Shown: positions 35,117 through 45,278, counted from the stretch's first letter. The stretch is DNA of 64,000 nucleotides from UBA9926 sp023261215 (GCA_038136035.1 JAYPYV010000009.1:18163-82162), one strand, 5' to 3'. Numbers and translations are program-made. Notes: generated by a model not told the origin, from the sequence alone.

Positions 35117-35602
35117 TTAGACCCAACGAAAGCGTCGCCGCACAATCTCGAGCAACAAAAACACCCAAGGCCACATCAATGCGCTGACAATCGCTTTGAG
35201 GAACATCAGACCACTTTGGAGCGATTCATGCGCAAGCGACACGAAGAGATACTGCAAAATCGTGCCAACGGAAATCACGAACGCCACAATCACTGCCTGT
35301 TGCCAAATCGGCAACATCCGAACTTGGTGATAGGTCGCAGAGATAAACATCACGAGCAAGAGGTACATGAGGCCATGCTCTCCTAACGCAGTGCCAACAG
35401 ATAAATCGGCGAATAAACCTAAGACAAACGCGCTAACTAAACCAACCCTCTCCGGAGAGACCAAAACCCAATAACTCAGGGTGAGCGCAAGCCATTCAGG
35501 CTGAAGATAAAAGAGATAAACAGGCAGATCACGAGGTACAGGCACCACTGAAATCACGAGTGCGGCAAAAAACGTCAGCCAAATGGCGATCAACTGAGTC
35601 AT
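35117..35602 (-). CDS. mreD: Rod shape-determining protein MreD
   Basis: Polytopic inner-membrane protein of the elongasome. The 161-aa product is almost entirely hydrophobic, with five or so membrane segments and the conserved PDW-like region read here as FYLQPEWLALTLSYWVL, plus FVLGLFADLSVGTALGEHGLMY. Identification rests on this pattern and its place after mreC, which it overlaps by 4 nt. The 88-bp space to maf has no feature I can support. Confidence 0.93.
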   Translation of the reverse strand: MTQLIAIWLTFFAALVISVVPVPRDLPVYLFYLQPEWLALTLSYWVLVSPERVGLVSAFVLGLFADLSVGTALGEHGLMYLLLVMFISATYHQVRMLPIWQQAVIVAFVISVGTILQYLFVSLAHESLQSGLMFLKAIVSALMWPWVFLLLEIVRRRFRWV

Positions 35603-36474
35603 AACGAACCCGCCTGATCGATGGCTTGAATATCAATATCGATCTTCTGCGAGCCTTCGCTCAGAAACAAAACCAACGCGTGATCGACTGATTCAGGTCT
35701 GGCCGAAATCGCCAATCGCACATCAACAAAAGCATCACCCTCAATGGGCGTAATGGAGACTATTTCACCGACCGGATATCCCCTCGGAAACCGACGCCCC
35801 AGGCCAGAGGTGATCAGCACGTCGCCTATCTGCACGTTCGTCGAGGGGCTTATAAAACGCACGCTGAGCTGCTGTCGGTCGCCTATCCCTTCGGCGACAA
35901 ATTGCTGACCACTTCTCTCATTCACAAGTGGCACCGCATGACCGGCGTCGGTAATCAGCATGACTTGTGCCAGTCCGGGCATCACCTGCACGACCTGTCC
36001 CAAGAGGCCAGTTTCATCGATGACAGCCTGTCCGACCCTCACGCCATCGCGTTGCCCTTTATCTAGAATCAATCGGTGGTGATCTGATCGACGTTCGACG
36101 GAGAGCACTTCGGCAATCAACGCATTCGCTTCGATCACATCCGTGGATCCAAGAAGTGCCCTCAGTCGATTGTTTTCGGCGGCAAGTCCGACAATGCGCG
36201 TGGACAGCGCCGCAAGCCGAAAGTTTTCTCTTTCCAATTGTTCGATAGCCTCGAACTGATCGAGGTAGGTCGACACCAGAAACCGGAGCGCGTCGATCCA
36301 CTTCCCTGGCGCGTGCGCGACCAAAATAATCGGCTCAACCGCTGCAAACACCCCTTGACGAAGAGGCTGCAACCGAGGCGTCGAGATATCAGTCCACACC
36401 AAGATCGCACAGAGCAGGAGCAGGCTCGCTGCCAAAAGCGTTGATTGTTGTGTTTTGCGGAACAGCGTACTCAA
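35599..36474 (-). CDS. mreC: Rod shape-determining protein MreC
   Basis: Bitopic elongasome protein that activates PBP2-RodA. The 291-aa protein has one membrane segment at about residues 12-28, a coiled coil (about 68-110, with FEAIEQLERENFRLAALS) and the periplasmic beta-barrel domain including VGQAVIDETGLLGQVVQV and DVLITSGLGRRFPRGYPVGE, both typical. Normal length. Overlaps mreD by 4 nt and lies 77 bp after mreB. Confidence 0.95.
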   Translation of the reverse strand: MSTLFRKTQQSTLLAASLLLLCAILVWTDISTPRLQPLRQGVFAAVEPIILVAHAPGKWIDALRFLVSTYLDQFEAIEQLERENFRLAALSTRIVGLAAENNRLRALLGSTDVIEANALIAEVLSVERRSDHHRLILDKGQRDGVRVGQAVIDETGLLGQVVQVMPGLAQVMLITDAGHAVPLVNERSGQQFVAEGIGDRQQLSVRFISPSTNVQIGDVLITSGLGRRFPRGYPVGEIVSITPIEGDAFVDVRLAISARPESVDHALVLFLSEGSQKIDIDIQAIDQAGSL

Positions 36475-36551
36475 GGCAAGTGAGCCTCTTACTTAGCCCT
36501 TGATTGGGAGTTCAGCATGCGCTCACTCGCCACGCTTCAAGGACGAGAACC

Positions 36552-37589
36552 TTAGGTTGATAAGAGATCGCTCAAGCCCATGTTATCCATCAACTCCAGC
36601 GCCTTACCACCGCCCCGAGCGACACAAGTCAGGGGATCCTCTGCAACAATGACTGGCAATCCGGTTTCATTGGCCAGCAACTGATCTAGACCTTGCAAGA
36701 GTGATCCCCCACCCGTTAGGACAATGCCTGATTCGGCAATATCAGCGGCAAGCTCAGGCGGCGTTTGTTCAAGCGCACCTTTCACTGATTGAACAATAAT
36801 GTGCAGAGGCTCTTGCAGCGCCTCAAGAATCTCGTGGCTATTCAGGGTAAAGCTACGCGGGATCCCTTCCGCAAGATTGCGGCCCCTGACATCGATCTCC
36901 TTAACAACATCACTCGGAAAGGCTGTGCCAATTTCCTGCTTGATGCGTTCGGCCGTGGTGTCCCCAATCAGGCTACCTTGCGTCCGTCGAACATAGGCAA
37001 TAATGGCATCATCAAAGCGATCACCACCGACTCTGACCGACTGCGAATACACAACACCATTCAAGGAAATGACAGCGATCTCAGTGGTACCGCCACCGAT
37101 ATCAATTACCATCGTTCCCACGGCCTCGTGCACCGGCAATCCTGCACCGATGGCAGCAGCCATGGGTTCCTCTATCAAACGCACATCTCTAGCGCCAGCA
37201 CTAATGACCGACTCTCGAATCGCGCGTCGTTCGACTTCGGTCGCTTGGCACGGCACACACACAAGAACTCTCGGGCTAGGCCTGATAAAGCTGTTTTGGT
37301 GCACCTTCTTAATGAAATGTTGGAGCATCTTTTCCGTCACTTGGAAATCTGCAATCACGCCGTCCTTCAATGGCCTAATGGCTGTGATATTCCCAGGCGT
37401 TCGACCCAGCATACGTTTGGCATCAACGCCCACGGCCGCAACTGACTTTTGATTATTGTGCTGCCTAATCGCCACCACAGAAGGCTCATCCAGAATGATG
37501 CCTCTCTCCCTGACGTAAATCAGCGTATTGGCGGTACCCAAATCGATCGAAAGATCGTTGGAGAACAAGCCTCGAATCCGTTTAAACAT
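36552..37589 (-). CDS. mreB: Rod shape-determining protein MreB (bacterial actin)
   Basis: Actin-like ATPase forming membrane-bound filaments that direct lateral wall synthesis. The 345-aa protein has phosphate-1 DLGTANTLIY near residue 17, DIGGGTTEIAVISL (phosphate 2) near 165 and an adenosine motif GIVLTGGGSLLQGLDQ near 288. The hydrophobic N-terminal start MFKRIRGLFSNDLSIDLG is typical. First gene of a leftward run through the nitrilase; divergent from gatCAB. Confidence 0.98.
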   Translation of the reverse strand: MFKRIRGLFSNDLSIDLGTANTLIYVRERGIILDEPSVVAIRQHNNQKSVAAVGVDAKRMLGRTPGNITAIRPLKDGVIADFQVTEKMLQHFIKKVHQNSFIRPSPRVLVCVPCQATEVERRAIRESVISAGARDVRLIEEPMAAAIGAGLPVHEAVGTMVIDIGGGTTEIAVISLNGVVYSQSVRVGGDRFDDAIIAYVRRTQGSLIGDTTAERIKQEIGTAFPSDVVKEIDVRGRNLAEGIPRSFTLNSHEILEALQEPLHIIVQSVKGALEQTPPELAADIAESGIVLTGGGSLLQGLDQLLANETGLPVIVAEDPLTCVARGGGKALELMDNMGLSDLLST

Positions 37590-37754
37590 GAAGATCCACC
37601 CGCATCACTAGGATCAATTAACACTACGTAGAATCAAGCAGCGAACGTTTTTGCTGAGTTTCCACTAAGCAACTTTTGACGCCGATTGGCAAGTTCGCCA
37701 AACGGCTTTAGATGACGCTAACGTGGGCGTAACTCTAGCACCTCGCCTTAATCA

Positions 37755-37782
37755 GTGACAAGCAATTCGTATTTAAGATACT
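37755..37782 (+). promoter_or_regulatory. Probable gatCAB promoter
   Basis: GTGACA (37755-37760) and GATACT (37777-37782) with a 16-bp spacer lie about 140 bp before gatC, within the mreB-gatC divergent region (37590-37924, 335 bp). No confident mreB promoter pair is evident on the other strand. Confidence 0.35.
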
Positions 37783-37924
37783 GTTCTCCATACATTTTTT
37801 AAATCATGTCGATAAACTCGTCCGGATGCGGGCGCCCTCAGCTCAGCGAGCCAGGGTTCGAGCCGCGTTGCAGCAAGATGGCATAAACATTAGCATGAGC
37901 GCTTTTTTAAATTTGGAGCACGGC

Positions 37925-38218
37925 ATGGGGCACCAGATCGACGATCCAACGCTTGACCGAGTCGCGCAGCTGGCACAACTCAGTGTGCCCGGGCAAGACC
38001 GTGAGGCCGTCAAAACCGCGTTGAATGACGTCCTAACCTTAGTGAACGGTTTGCAGTCCGTTGATACGTCGGGCGTTGAACCCATGGCTCACCCTTTGTC
38101 GATTCAGCAACCCTTGCGATCTGATCAAGTGACGGAGTCAGATCATTCTGGGGCGATTCCGCATTTTGCACCGTCGCACGCGGATCATTACTTTCTGGTG
38201 CCTAGGGTCATCGAATGA
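37925..38218 (+). CDS. gatC: Aspartyl/glutamyl-tRNA amidotransferase subunit C
   Basis: Small clamp subunit of the GatCAB amidotransferase. The frame is open from 37826, but the ATG at 37925 has GGAG 5-8 nt upstream and gives the family-typical 97-aa protein (MGHQIDDPTLDRVAQLAQL). The C-terminal half has LQSVDTSGVEPMAHPLSIQQ, the GatC signature. Coupled to gatA by a 4-nt overlap. Confidence 0.94.
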   Translation: MGHQIDDPTLDRVAQLAQLSVPGQDREAVKTALNDVLTLVNGLQSVDTSGVEPMAHPLSIQQPLRSDQVTESDHSGAIPHFAPSHADHYFLVPRVIE

Positions 38219-39675
38219 GCATTGAGTTTGACAGTATTCAAACGCTCCGAGAGGCATTGGACGGCAAAGCAATTTCAGCGACTGAGCTCACGAAGCACTT
38301 CCTCAGCCGCATCGATCAGCTAGATCCCAGCCTTAACAGTTACATCACCGTTGAGCACGAGCGCGCCCTCTCGACCGCGGCAGCGATCGACAAAAAACTC
38401 ATGGCTGGAGAACGAGCCACGCTACTCGGCATTCCCATTGCGGAGAAAGATATTTTCTGCACGGAAGGGGTCAGAACGACAGCCGGTTCAAAAATGTTGG
38501 CGGAGTATCGCCCACCATTTGACTCGACGGCCACCGCCAATCTGGCTGCGGCAGGTGTTATTCGTCTCGGTAAGTGTAATTTGGATGAATTCGCGATGGG
38601 TTCATCCAACGAGAACAGTTACTTTGGCGCCGTTAAGAACCCCTGGAATCAGGAACGGGTTCCCGGTGGATCCTCTGGGGGCTCGGCCGCTGCAGTCGCA
38701 GGTGGGCTTTGTGTTGCGGCAACGGGCACAGATACCGGTGGGTCCATTCGTCAACCATCGGCTTTTTGCGGCTTAACAGGCATTAAACCGACTTATGGCC
38801 GGGTTTCACGCTGGGGCATGATCGCCTTTGCCTCGAGTCTCGACCAAGCAGGCCCCATGGCGCGTTCCGCGGCGGATGCTGCGCTTTTGCTTGAAGCCAT
38901 GGCAGGTCCCGATGAAAAGGACTCATCTTGCCTGACTGTCTCCGTTGATCCTTACAGCACCCTGATTCGGCAACCGCTTGAAGGCATGAGAATTGGCATC
39001 GTCCCATCACTGTTGGCCGAAGGCTTGTCCGAGTCGATTGCTGAGGCCTTTGAGGATTGTCGAAAAGGGCTTGAGAAACTGGGTGCAACCTTTGTTGAAA
39101 TCGAATTGATGCATCACCATCACAGTGTCGGCGCCTATTACGTCATCGCTCCCGCCGAAGCCTCGGCGAATCTTGCTCGCTACGATGGTGTTCGATTTGG
39201 ATATCGTTGCGAGGATCCCGCAGACCTCCAGGATCTTTATCTCCGATCTAGAAACGAGGGATTTGGCGATGAAGTCAAACGACGAATTCTGGTGGGCACC
39301 TTTGCGCTCAGCGCCGGCTACTATGACGCGTATTACAAACAAGCCCAACGAGTCAGGCGACTCATTCAGGGCGACTTCCTACAGGCGTTCGACCAAGTAG
39401 ATATGATTCTGACGCCGACCACGCCAACCACGGCCTTTTCACTGGGTGAGAACACCGAAGATCCTGTGGCGATGTACTTACAGGATATCTACACCATTTC
39501 AGCCAATTTAGCCGGCTTACCGGCCATCAGTTTCCCGGCGGGGATGAGCCTCGGGCTGCCGATTGGCCTGCAATTAGTTGGACCTCATCTAAAAGAGGCC
39601 ACACTCCTTTCCTGTGTTCATCAATTCCAACAGGTGACCGATTGGCATCACCAGCATCCGAGGAATTGGGCATGA
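38215..39675 (+). CDS. gatA: Aspartyl/glutamyl-tRNA amidotransferase subunit A
   Basis: Amidase subunit that releases ammonia from glutamine for transamidation of Glu-tRNA(Gln) or Asp-tRNA(Asn). The 486-aa protein has the Ser-cisSer-Lys triad: K78 (GIPIAEKDIF), S153 (GGSSGGSAAAVA) and S177 (GTDTGGSIRQPS), the same spacing as structurally studied GatA. Presence of GatCAB implies indirect charging of tRNA(Asn) and/or tRNA(Gln). Confidence 0.97.
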   Translation: MSIEFDSIQTLREALDGKAISATELTKHFLSRIDQLDPSLNSYITVEHERALSTAAAIDKKLMAGERATLLGIPIAEKDIFCTEGVRTTAGSKMLAEYRPPFDSTATANLAAAGVIRLGKCNLDEFAMGSSNENSYFGAVKNPWNQERVPGGSSGGSAAAVAGGLCVAATGTDTGGSIRQPSAFCGLTGIKPTYGRVSRWGMIAFASSLDQAGPMARSAADAALLLEAMAGPDEKDSSCLTVSVDPYSTLIRQPLEGMRIGIVPSLLAEGLSESIAEAFEDCRKGLEKLGATFVEIELMHHHHSVGAYYVIAPAEASANLARYDGVRFGYRCEDPADLQDLYLRSRNEGFGDEVKRRILVGTFALSAGYYDAYYKQAQRVRRLIQGDFLQAFDQVDMILTPTTPTTAFSLGENTEDPVAMYLQDIYTISANLAGLPAISFPAGMSLGLPIGLQLVGPHLKEATLLSCVHQFQQVTDWHHQHPRNWA

Positions 39676-41117
39676 TGAACTTCCCTGGCTGGCAGGTCGA
39701 CATCGGGCTCGAAATCCATGCGCAACTGAATACCGCATCGAAGATATTTTCCGGCAGCGCAACCGCTTTTGGGGCGACCCCGAACCAACAGGCCAGTTTC
39801 ATTGACATGGGCTTACCCGGCGTTCTTCCTGTGGCCAATGGCGCCGTGTTCGAAAAAGCCGTCCGATTTGGGCTAGGCATTGGCGCAAAGATTAACCGCG
39901 TATCTAAGTTTGACCGGAAGAACTATTTCTACCCCGACCTGCCCAAGGGCTATCAAATCACGCAGATGGATGAACCCATTGTCCTTGGGGGTCAAGTCAC
40001 GATCGAGACTGAGGAAGGGGAAAAAATCATTCGAATTACACGTGCCCACCTAGAAGAAGATGCTGGTAAGTCAGTCCATGACGCTTACGATGACGCCACC
40101 GCCATTGACCTAAACAGGGCAGGCACGCCTCTTCTTGAAATTGTGTCCGAACCCGATATGAAGTCAGCCGCCGATGCGGTGGCCTATGCTCGAAAAATTC
40201 ACCAACTGGTCACTTATCTCGATGTCTGCGATGGAAACATGGCTGAAGGCTCGCTTCGATTTGACGCCAACATCTCCGTGCGACGCGTGAACGAAGAGAC
40301 ATTGGGTGTGAGAAGTGAAATCAAAAATCTCAATTCGTTTCGGTTCCTCGAGCAAGCAATTCACTTTGAAATCGAACGTCAAATTCAGACGTTGGAGTCA
40401 GGCGGTTCGTTGATCCAAGACACTCGACTCTTCGATCCCGACCGAAAAGAAACTCGACAAATGCGCAGCAAGGAGACATCCACCGACTACCGGTATTTTC
40501 CAGAACCCGACCTGCTGCCAGTGGAACTTTCCGACACATTCATCGATCAAATTCAAGCCGGCATGCCTGAATTACCTGATGAAAAATCATCACGGTTTCA
40601 GTCGGAGTACCGCCTGACTGAGGCTGACGCGAGACTCCTTGCCAACGATTTAACGCTTGCTAACTACTTCGAAGCCGTCGCACAAGGCGTCACCGATCCC
40701 AAGACTGCCGCGAACTGGATCAAAGGCGACTTGATCGGAAAGCTTAATGAAACAGAAACACAGATATCCAGCACACCCGTATCGCCCAAACAACTGGTCG
40801 AGCTCATCGGATTGATCGAACAAGATGTCATCTCTGGAAAGATCGCTAAAGACATCTTTCAAGCGTTATGGTCAAAGGAGGCCGACTCGCCCAGGGCCTA
40901 TGTGGAGGAAAAAGGTCTCAAACAGGTTTCTGATGCTGGCGCCCTCGAGCCGCTCATTCAGACATTAATTGACGCTAACCCCAAGCAAGCCAATGACTTG
41001 CGCGAAGGCAAAGATAAACTGATGGGGTTCTTTGTTGGTCAGGTTATGAAACAGACGTCGGGCCAAGCCAACCCTCAGCAAGTGAACCGCATTCTTCGAA
41101 ATCTTTTAGGCCTCTAG
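39672..41117 (+). CDS. gatB: Aspartyl/glutamyl-tRNA amidotransferase subunit B
   Basis: tRNA-binding and kinase subunit that activates the misacylated amino acid. Start taken at ATG 39672 in an ATGA overlap with gatA (a second ATG follows at 39675); the longer frame from 39642 is inside gatA. 481 aa, with WQVDIGLEIHAQLNT, SFIDMGLPGVLPV, the HLEEDAGKS block near residue 125, and a C-terminal YqeY-like tail domain. Ends 32 bp before the convergent DUF1499 gene. Confidence 0.97.
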   Translation: MMNFPGWQVDIGLEIHAQLNTASKIFSGSATAFGATPNQQASFIDMGLPGVLPVANGAVFEKAVRFGLGIGAKINRVSKFDRKNYFYPDLPKGYQITQMDEPIVLGGQVTIETEEGEKIIRITRAHLEEDAGKSVHDAYDDATAIDLNRAGTPLLEIVSEPDMKSAADAVAYARKIHQLVTYLDVCDGNMAEGSLRFDANISVRRVNEETLGVRSEIKNLNSFRFLEQAIHFEIERQIQTLESGGSLIQDTRLFDPDRKETRQMRSKETSTDYRYFPEPDLLPVELSDTFIDQIQAGMPELPDEKSSRFQSEYRLTEADARLLANDLTLANYFEAVAQGVTDPKTAANWIKGDLIGKLNETETQISSTPVSPKQLVELIGLIEQDVISGKIAKDIFQALWSKEADSPRAYVEEKGLKQVSDAGALEPLIQTLIDANPKQANDLREGKDKLMGFFVGQVMKQTSGQANPQQVNRILRNLLGL

Positions 41118-41149
41118 GCCAAATCAGCCTGCCTCTGCCTACACCGATA

Positions 41150-41878
41150 TCAGAAGGTATCGAGGAACGTCTTAATGCGAGCCGCATTAACGCCCAAGTC
41201 GCTCTGGCCCACGCGCGAGACGGAGCGAACATCAATAATCGACCGATCCGATTCCGAGCGCACTCGAACGACAACATCGTCCTTGAATCCAAACCAGAAG
41301 GTGGTATCGGTGGCCTCAACGACCCCCAGCGCCTCGCTCACGTTAATAATTTCGAGGCCCATATCGCGGAGCACCACTTCGGCTCGCGCGAGCGCAGCAG
41401 CCGGCTCCAGGGTCACCACTTTCGTTTCAAGGTAGGGATAGAAAGTTTCGTGCAACGTTTCCATTTGGTCAGGCGTATGCTCTGCATCTCCAAACACCAG
41501 ATCGTTAGCCGCATAAAGACGACGCTTCACAGCCTCGTGAAACTCAGGCGGATCCATTGGATTCGTCGTGATATCGTGGATCGGCGGCACGGCGCGGGCG
41601 TTTGAAATGTGAGGCGCCATCACCACCATTGGGAGAATCGAGCACAGTGCCGCGACAATGGCAGCGCCGCGACTGACCGACACATCTTTGATCTTAAAGA
41701 ACACCAAAAGCGCGATAAGCGCCACAAGATTCAAGGCGCCCCCCGCGACCGAGAGCATCACGCCACCAAGCGATGCCATGAGATCGATCATGCCGGCTTT
41801 ATACGCGAGCGGACTCAGTAGCAATATCGGTAGTAGGCAAATCCCGAAGACGAGATTGATTTTCTGGCCTGTGTGCAT
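41150..41878 (-). CDS. DUF1499 family membrane protein
   Basis: Function unknown. The 242-aa protein has three hydrophobic segments in its first 115 residues (about 9-27, 33-60 and 72-90) followed by a soluble DUF1499 domain. The domain's hallmark segments are visible: VPPIHDITTNPMDPPEF near residue 118 and SIIDVRSVSRVGQSDLGVNA near the C-terminus. The family is common in marine bacteria and plastids but uncharacterised. Monocistronic; convergent with gatB. Confidence 0.8.
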   Translation of the reverse strand: MHTGQKINLVFGICLLPILLLSPLAYKAGMIDLMASLGGVMLSVAGGALNLVALIALLVFFKIKDVSVSRGAAIVAALCSILPMVVMAPHISNARAVPPIHDITTNPMDPPEFHEAVKRRLYAANDLVFGDAEHTPDQMETLHETFYPYLETKVVTLEPAAALARAEVVLRDMGLEIINVSEALGVVEATDTTFWFGFKDDVVVRVRSESDRSIIDVRSVSRVGQSDLGVNAARIKTFLDTF

Positions 41879-42151
41879 CTCTTGCTCCCTTTATTTTGTG
41901 TTTGTGCCTGGGGTCGTCGACCGCGACCACTCAATAGGATTCCCATTATCCCGCTTATTGCCAAGATATTCGCTGGGTTCGAGGCGTTTGTCCTCTCCTC
42001 GACGAACGCGCGGTTCGCACGCTCATCATCTCAATACCTACCCTGTTAAGCCGATTTAGATTATTCATCTGAACGAGATTTTACGTCGGTTCAGACTGAT
42101 CGTCCTTCCAGCTGAGTTCTGACGCACTGAATAATTTGGCATGTATTTGAA

Positions 42152-43081
42152 TCACCCGCCTGAGCATGCAATCTCGTCGCAAACGGAAGCGATATGCCAG
42201 GGCTCGAACCGAACGCCCAAAAGATTATGACTAGGATAGCGCCATTTAACCCAGCCAGCGCGGACCATCGACTGGTAAATCGACGTTTTTAGAAATCGGC
42301 GAGAAAAGCTCTGCTCACCCAGTGCCACATCACCCACATCAAAGTCTCCTATAAAATGAAATGAGTACCCCGCTGGCGCACGATTTCTCGAAGCCAGTGA
42401 CAGATTGCCTTGCGCTTCAACGACTTTTTCAAGATAGAGCAACATTTGTTTCGGATGACCTCGATAGCCTGAGGTCAGCATCACCGATGACCCAAATTCA
42501 GCCTCCAGCCGCTCGAACTGCTCAATCGCGTCACCGCTCAAAAGATACTCCCCATACTTCGGATAGAAGATCAACGCCTCCTGAGCGTGACCCGCAAGGA
42601 ACTGATTCGAAATGCGTGGGCCGTTGAAGCCGAGTGATTCGGAGGATCTATTAAAAATGTCACGCAGGAAACGAATGTCAGCAACGGTCAAACGGCGCGA
42701 GGCTAAGCCCGCGGAATGCTTGAACACCGCCTCGAAATTCAGTGTCGTAAATCGGCCGTGGCCCACAAAGGCCTCCACATCACGAAGCCGCTCGACGACC
42801 TCACGCGCCAGTTCAAGTTCTAGTGGGTTCAAAAATTGATCGTTTTCAAACACATCGTCTGCAGCCACCATGCGGTCAAAATAATCTCGGTCAGCCGTTT
42901 CAGTCCCCGACTTCAATTCAAATGCAGCAAGAAAATCTTGCAACCGAGGTGACGACGGGGTGGCAACTAACTTGGCAGGGGGTGTCGTCATCTTCAGAGG
43001 CCCCGTTTGTTCGGTTGCTCCTTCAACTGACTGAATTAAATAGAGAGCAAGCATCAGGCACCCAGTGCGCAGGCCAAGCAT
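42152..43081 (-). CDS. M15-family D-alanyl-D-alanine carboxypeptidase (VanY-like), exported
   Basis: Probable zinc peptidase trimming peptidoglycan stem peptides in the periplasm. I prefer the ATG at 43081, which starts a signal peptide (MLGLRTGCLMLALYLIQSVEGA); an upstream ATG at 43117 adds twelve polar residues. The C-terminal third has the VanY/M15B pattern: TSGYRGHPKQ, APAGYSFHFIGDFDVGDVAL (His and Asp metal ligands) and RFEPWHI (second His). The N-terminal 150 residues do not match a domain I recognise. 309 aa. Confidence 0.8.
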   Translation of the reverse strand: MLGLRTGCLMLALYLIQSVEGATEQTGPLKMTTPPAKLVATPSSPRLQDFLAAFELKSGTETADRDYFDRMVAADDVFENDQFLNPLELELAREVVERLRDVEAFVGHGRFTTLNFEAVFKHSAGLASRRLTVADIRFLRDIFNRSSESLGFNGPRISNQFLAGHAQEALIFYPKYGEYLLSGDAIEQFERLEAEFGSSVMLTSGYRGHPKQMLLYLEKVVEAQGNLSLASRNRAPAGYSFHFIGDFDVGDVALGEQSFSRRFLKTSIYQSMVRAGWVKWRYPSHNLLGVRFEPWHIASVCDEIACSGG

Positions 43082-43203
43082 GAGACTAACCTTGTCTGCG
43101 CGCCCCAGGAGACGCAAACGTTAAAGCGTACAGGGGCCCTGGACGCGCGATGTTGGAGCGCCATCCAAAGACGAGCTGGATCATTGGGCTAACAACAGAA
43201 GGC

Positions 43204-44397
43204 TCACTGTGCAAACAGCCCCAGCGTGGCGCGACCTTTCAAAAAAACTTCAACGGGCGTCTCGACCTCCCGCAACGAGGTCAACGGATCCCCCTCGACC
43301 AGGATCAGATCCGCGCTTAAACCCTTCTTTATCCGGCCTAACTGATCAGACACACCCAATGCTTCGGCGGCATTACGCGTCGCCGCAGTCAAGGTCTCTG
43401 CGGGACTAAGCTCCGCCATCATCGAAAAGACATCCAACGTTTTCGGCAGATCTGCATGAAACACGTTCGGAATCCCTGCATCCGTTGAGGCAACGAATCG
43501 ACAGCCCGCTTGTTTCATTTTGCCAAATCGAGCCTGGATCGCCGCTAGACCCTCAGGATTCTTCAAATGGCGACGCCAATTCAAGTTGACGGTGGGCGAG
43601 ACCCAAATGCCCTTGGCAGCGATCGTCGCTGCCAGGTCGGCGTCAAAGTGTTTTCCCCAACCGGAGGGCCCCACCCAAGAGCAATGCTCAATCGTGGTAA
43701 CACCCGCATGCGCGGCGTGACGAATGCCGTCAACCCCATGGCAGTGTGCAGCAACCTCATAACCGAGCGCTCTCGCATGATTCACCGCATGATCCATTAA
43801 TGCCTGATCAAATTGCGCATCTGCGGGCTGACTGCCTGGCGTGATACTCCCACCTGTGGCCATGATCTTAATCAGATCAACCCCTTTCGAATGCTGGCGA
43901 TCAAGAACAGCCAGCGCTTCTTCAAGCGTCGTTGCTTCGCCCCCCCAGAAGTGGCAGTGCCCCCCTAGACTCGTGAGTGGCTGCCCTGCACAAAGAAGTC
44001 GCGTGCCCTGATGCTTGCCTGACCGGATCTCATCACGCACGGTCAGCTCCAGCCAAGCGCCGCCACCCAAATCTCGTGCGGTGGTGATCCCAGCGTGCAG
44101 CATCATCTTTGTTCGGTGACGCATAGCCTCGAGCTGAATGGACTCGGGCAACTTGCCATGCGCAAAGGGATCGGTCACCTCGGGATCGAGGCCAAGATGA
44201 ACATGCGCATCGATCAGACCGGGAAGCGCGGTTAGACCCTGACAATCAAAAGCGAGTTCACCCGGTCGAACCTCGTCTGACTGTATTGGCTCAAACGTGC
44301 CATCCTCGAGGATTCTTATGGCATTAAAGACGTCGCTATAAGTCGCGTCCTCCCCAGTCCAGACCCTCAAATTTTTTAACAACATACCGGCTCTCAT
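43204..44397 (-). CDS. Metal-dependent amidohydrolase (imidazolonepropionase/prolidase-like)
   Basis: Cytoplasmic hydrolase of the amidohydrolase superfamily; substrate unknown. The 397-aa protein has the first metal motif H65-V-H67 (GLIDAHVHLGLD), KIMATGGSITPGS, the HCHGVDGIRHAAHAGVTTIEH block with further histidines, and the catalytic Asp in ASTDAGIP. Composite beta-sandwich plus TIM-barrel organisation is expected. Relatives hydrolyse dipeptides, organophosphates or lactones. It lies alone next to coaX and may belong functionally with the catabolic island beyond the tRNA. Confidence 0.82.
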   Translation of the reverse strand: MRAGMLLKNLRVWTGEDATYSDVFNAIRILEDGTFEPIQSDEVRPGELAFDCQGLTALPGLIDAHVHLGLDPEVTDPFAHGKLPESIQLEAMRHRTKMMLHAGITTARDLGGGAWLELTVRDEIRSGKHQGTRLLCAGQPLTSLGGHCHFWGGEATTLEEALAVLDRQHSKGVDLIKIMATGGSITPGSQPADAQFDQALMDHAVNHARALGYEVAAHCHGVDGIRHAAHAGVTTIEHCSWVGPSGWGKHFDADLAATIAAKGIWVSPTVNLNWRRHLKNPEGLAAIQARFGKMKQAGCRFVASTDAGIPNVFHADLPKTLDVFSMMAELSPAETLTAATRNAAEALGVSDQLGRIKKGLSADLILVEGDPLTSLREVETPVEVFLKGRATLGLFAQ

Positions 44398-44504
44398 CCT
44401 CTTTTTTTACCTGAGTATTGTGTCTCGATCGCGTCGGTTGGGCGACTCAACCGAGCACGGCGCCCCGCATCACCTAATTGCCAGACCCTCAAAAGAGCGG
44501 AAGG

Positions 44505-45278
44505 CTATCGCCGATTGAGCGATAGAATTTCGAGCAATCCCGTCAGAATCAGGTCACCCACCATATGATCAAAAATTCGCTCCTGCGCAAACAAATGCAC
44601 GAACCCACCCGTCCCTATGACCAAGGGTGGCTCCTCAGGAAACACCTGGGCAGTAATTCTCGAGACCAGTTCACGAATCATCCCAACATTTGACCAATAA
44701 AGTCCTGACTGAATACTCTCGACCGTGGTGGTCCCCAGCGCGGATTGCATTGGCACTATCTCGACGGAAGGTAACTGAGCAGTTCGCATTTCGAGCGCTT
44801 CCATGGCGAGACGGACGCCTGGCAAGATATTTCCCCCTAAAAATGTCTTGTCTTTGGTGACGGCACAAACCGTCGTGGCCGTTCCAAAATCCGCAACGAT
44901 GAGATTACGAGAGGGAAATAATTTAATAGCCCCGACCGCATCTGCGATTCGATCAGCGCCCACTTCTTTTGGGTCTCGGTAAGCAATATTAAGTCCAGTC
45001 TTAACTCCCGGCCGAAGGACCAGGGGATCAATTCCGAAATATTTTTGAGCGCAAGCCCTGAGAGAATAATTAAGATCCGGCACCACACTGCAAATGACAA
45101 TATCGCGAACAGCGCTTGGATCAATATCGTTTTCCCTTAAGACACCCCTAAAGAACACACCCAATTCATCAGAGCTACTGCGTAACTGGGAGGTTCTTCT
45201 AAACTGGGTGACCAATTGACCCTCGTTGAAGACACCCCCAAACACCTGCGTGTTGCCCACATCCAAGCACAAAATCAT
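44505..45278 (-). CDS. coaX: Type III pantothenate kinase CoaX
   Basis: First enzyme of CoA synthesis, an ASKHA-fold kinase insensitive to CoA feedback. The 257-aa protein has DVGNTQVFGGVF at residues 5-16, the central DFGTATTVCAV and GGNILPGVRLAMEAL, and VIGTGGFVHLFA near the end. A GGAGG site precedes the ATG. In Pseudomonas it is paired with birA; here birA is absent and the next upstream feature is a tRNA on the other strand. Confidence 0.94.
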   Translation of the reverse strand: MILCLDVGNTQVFGGVFNEGQLVTQFRRTSQLRSSSDELGVFFRGVLRENDIDPSAVRDIVICSVVPDLNYSLRACAQKYFGIDPLVLRPGVKTGLNIAYRDPKEVGADRIADAVGAIKLFPSRNLIVADFGTATTVCAVTKDKTFLGGNILPGVRLAMEALEMRTAQLPSVEIVPMQSALGTTTVESIQSGLYWSNVGMIRELVSRITAQVFPEEPPLVIGTGGFVHLFAQERIFDHMVGDLILTGLLEILSLNRR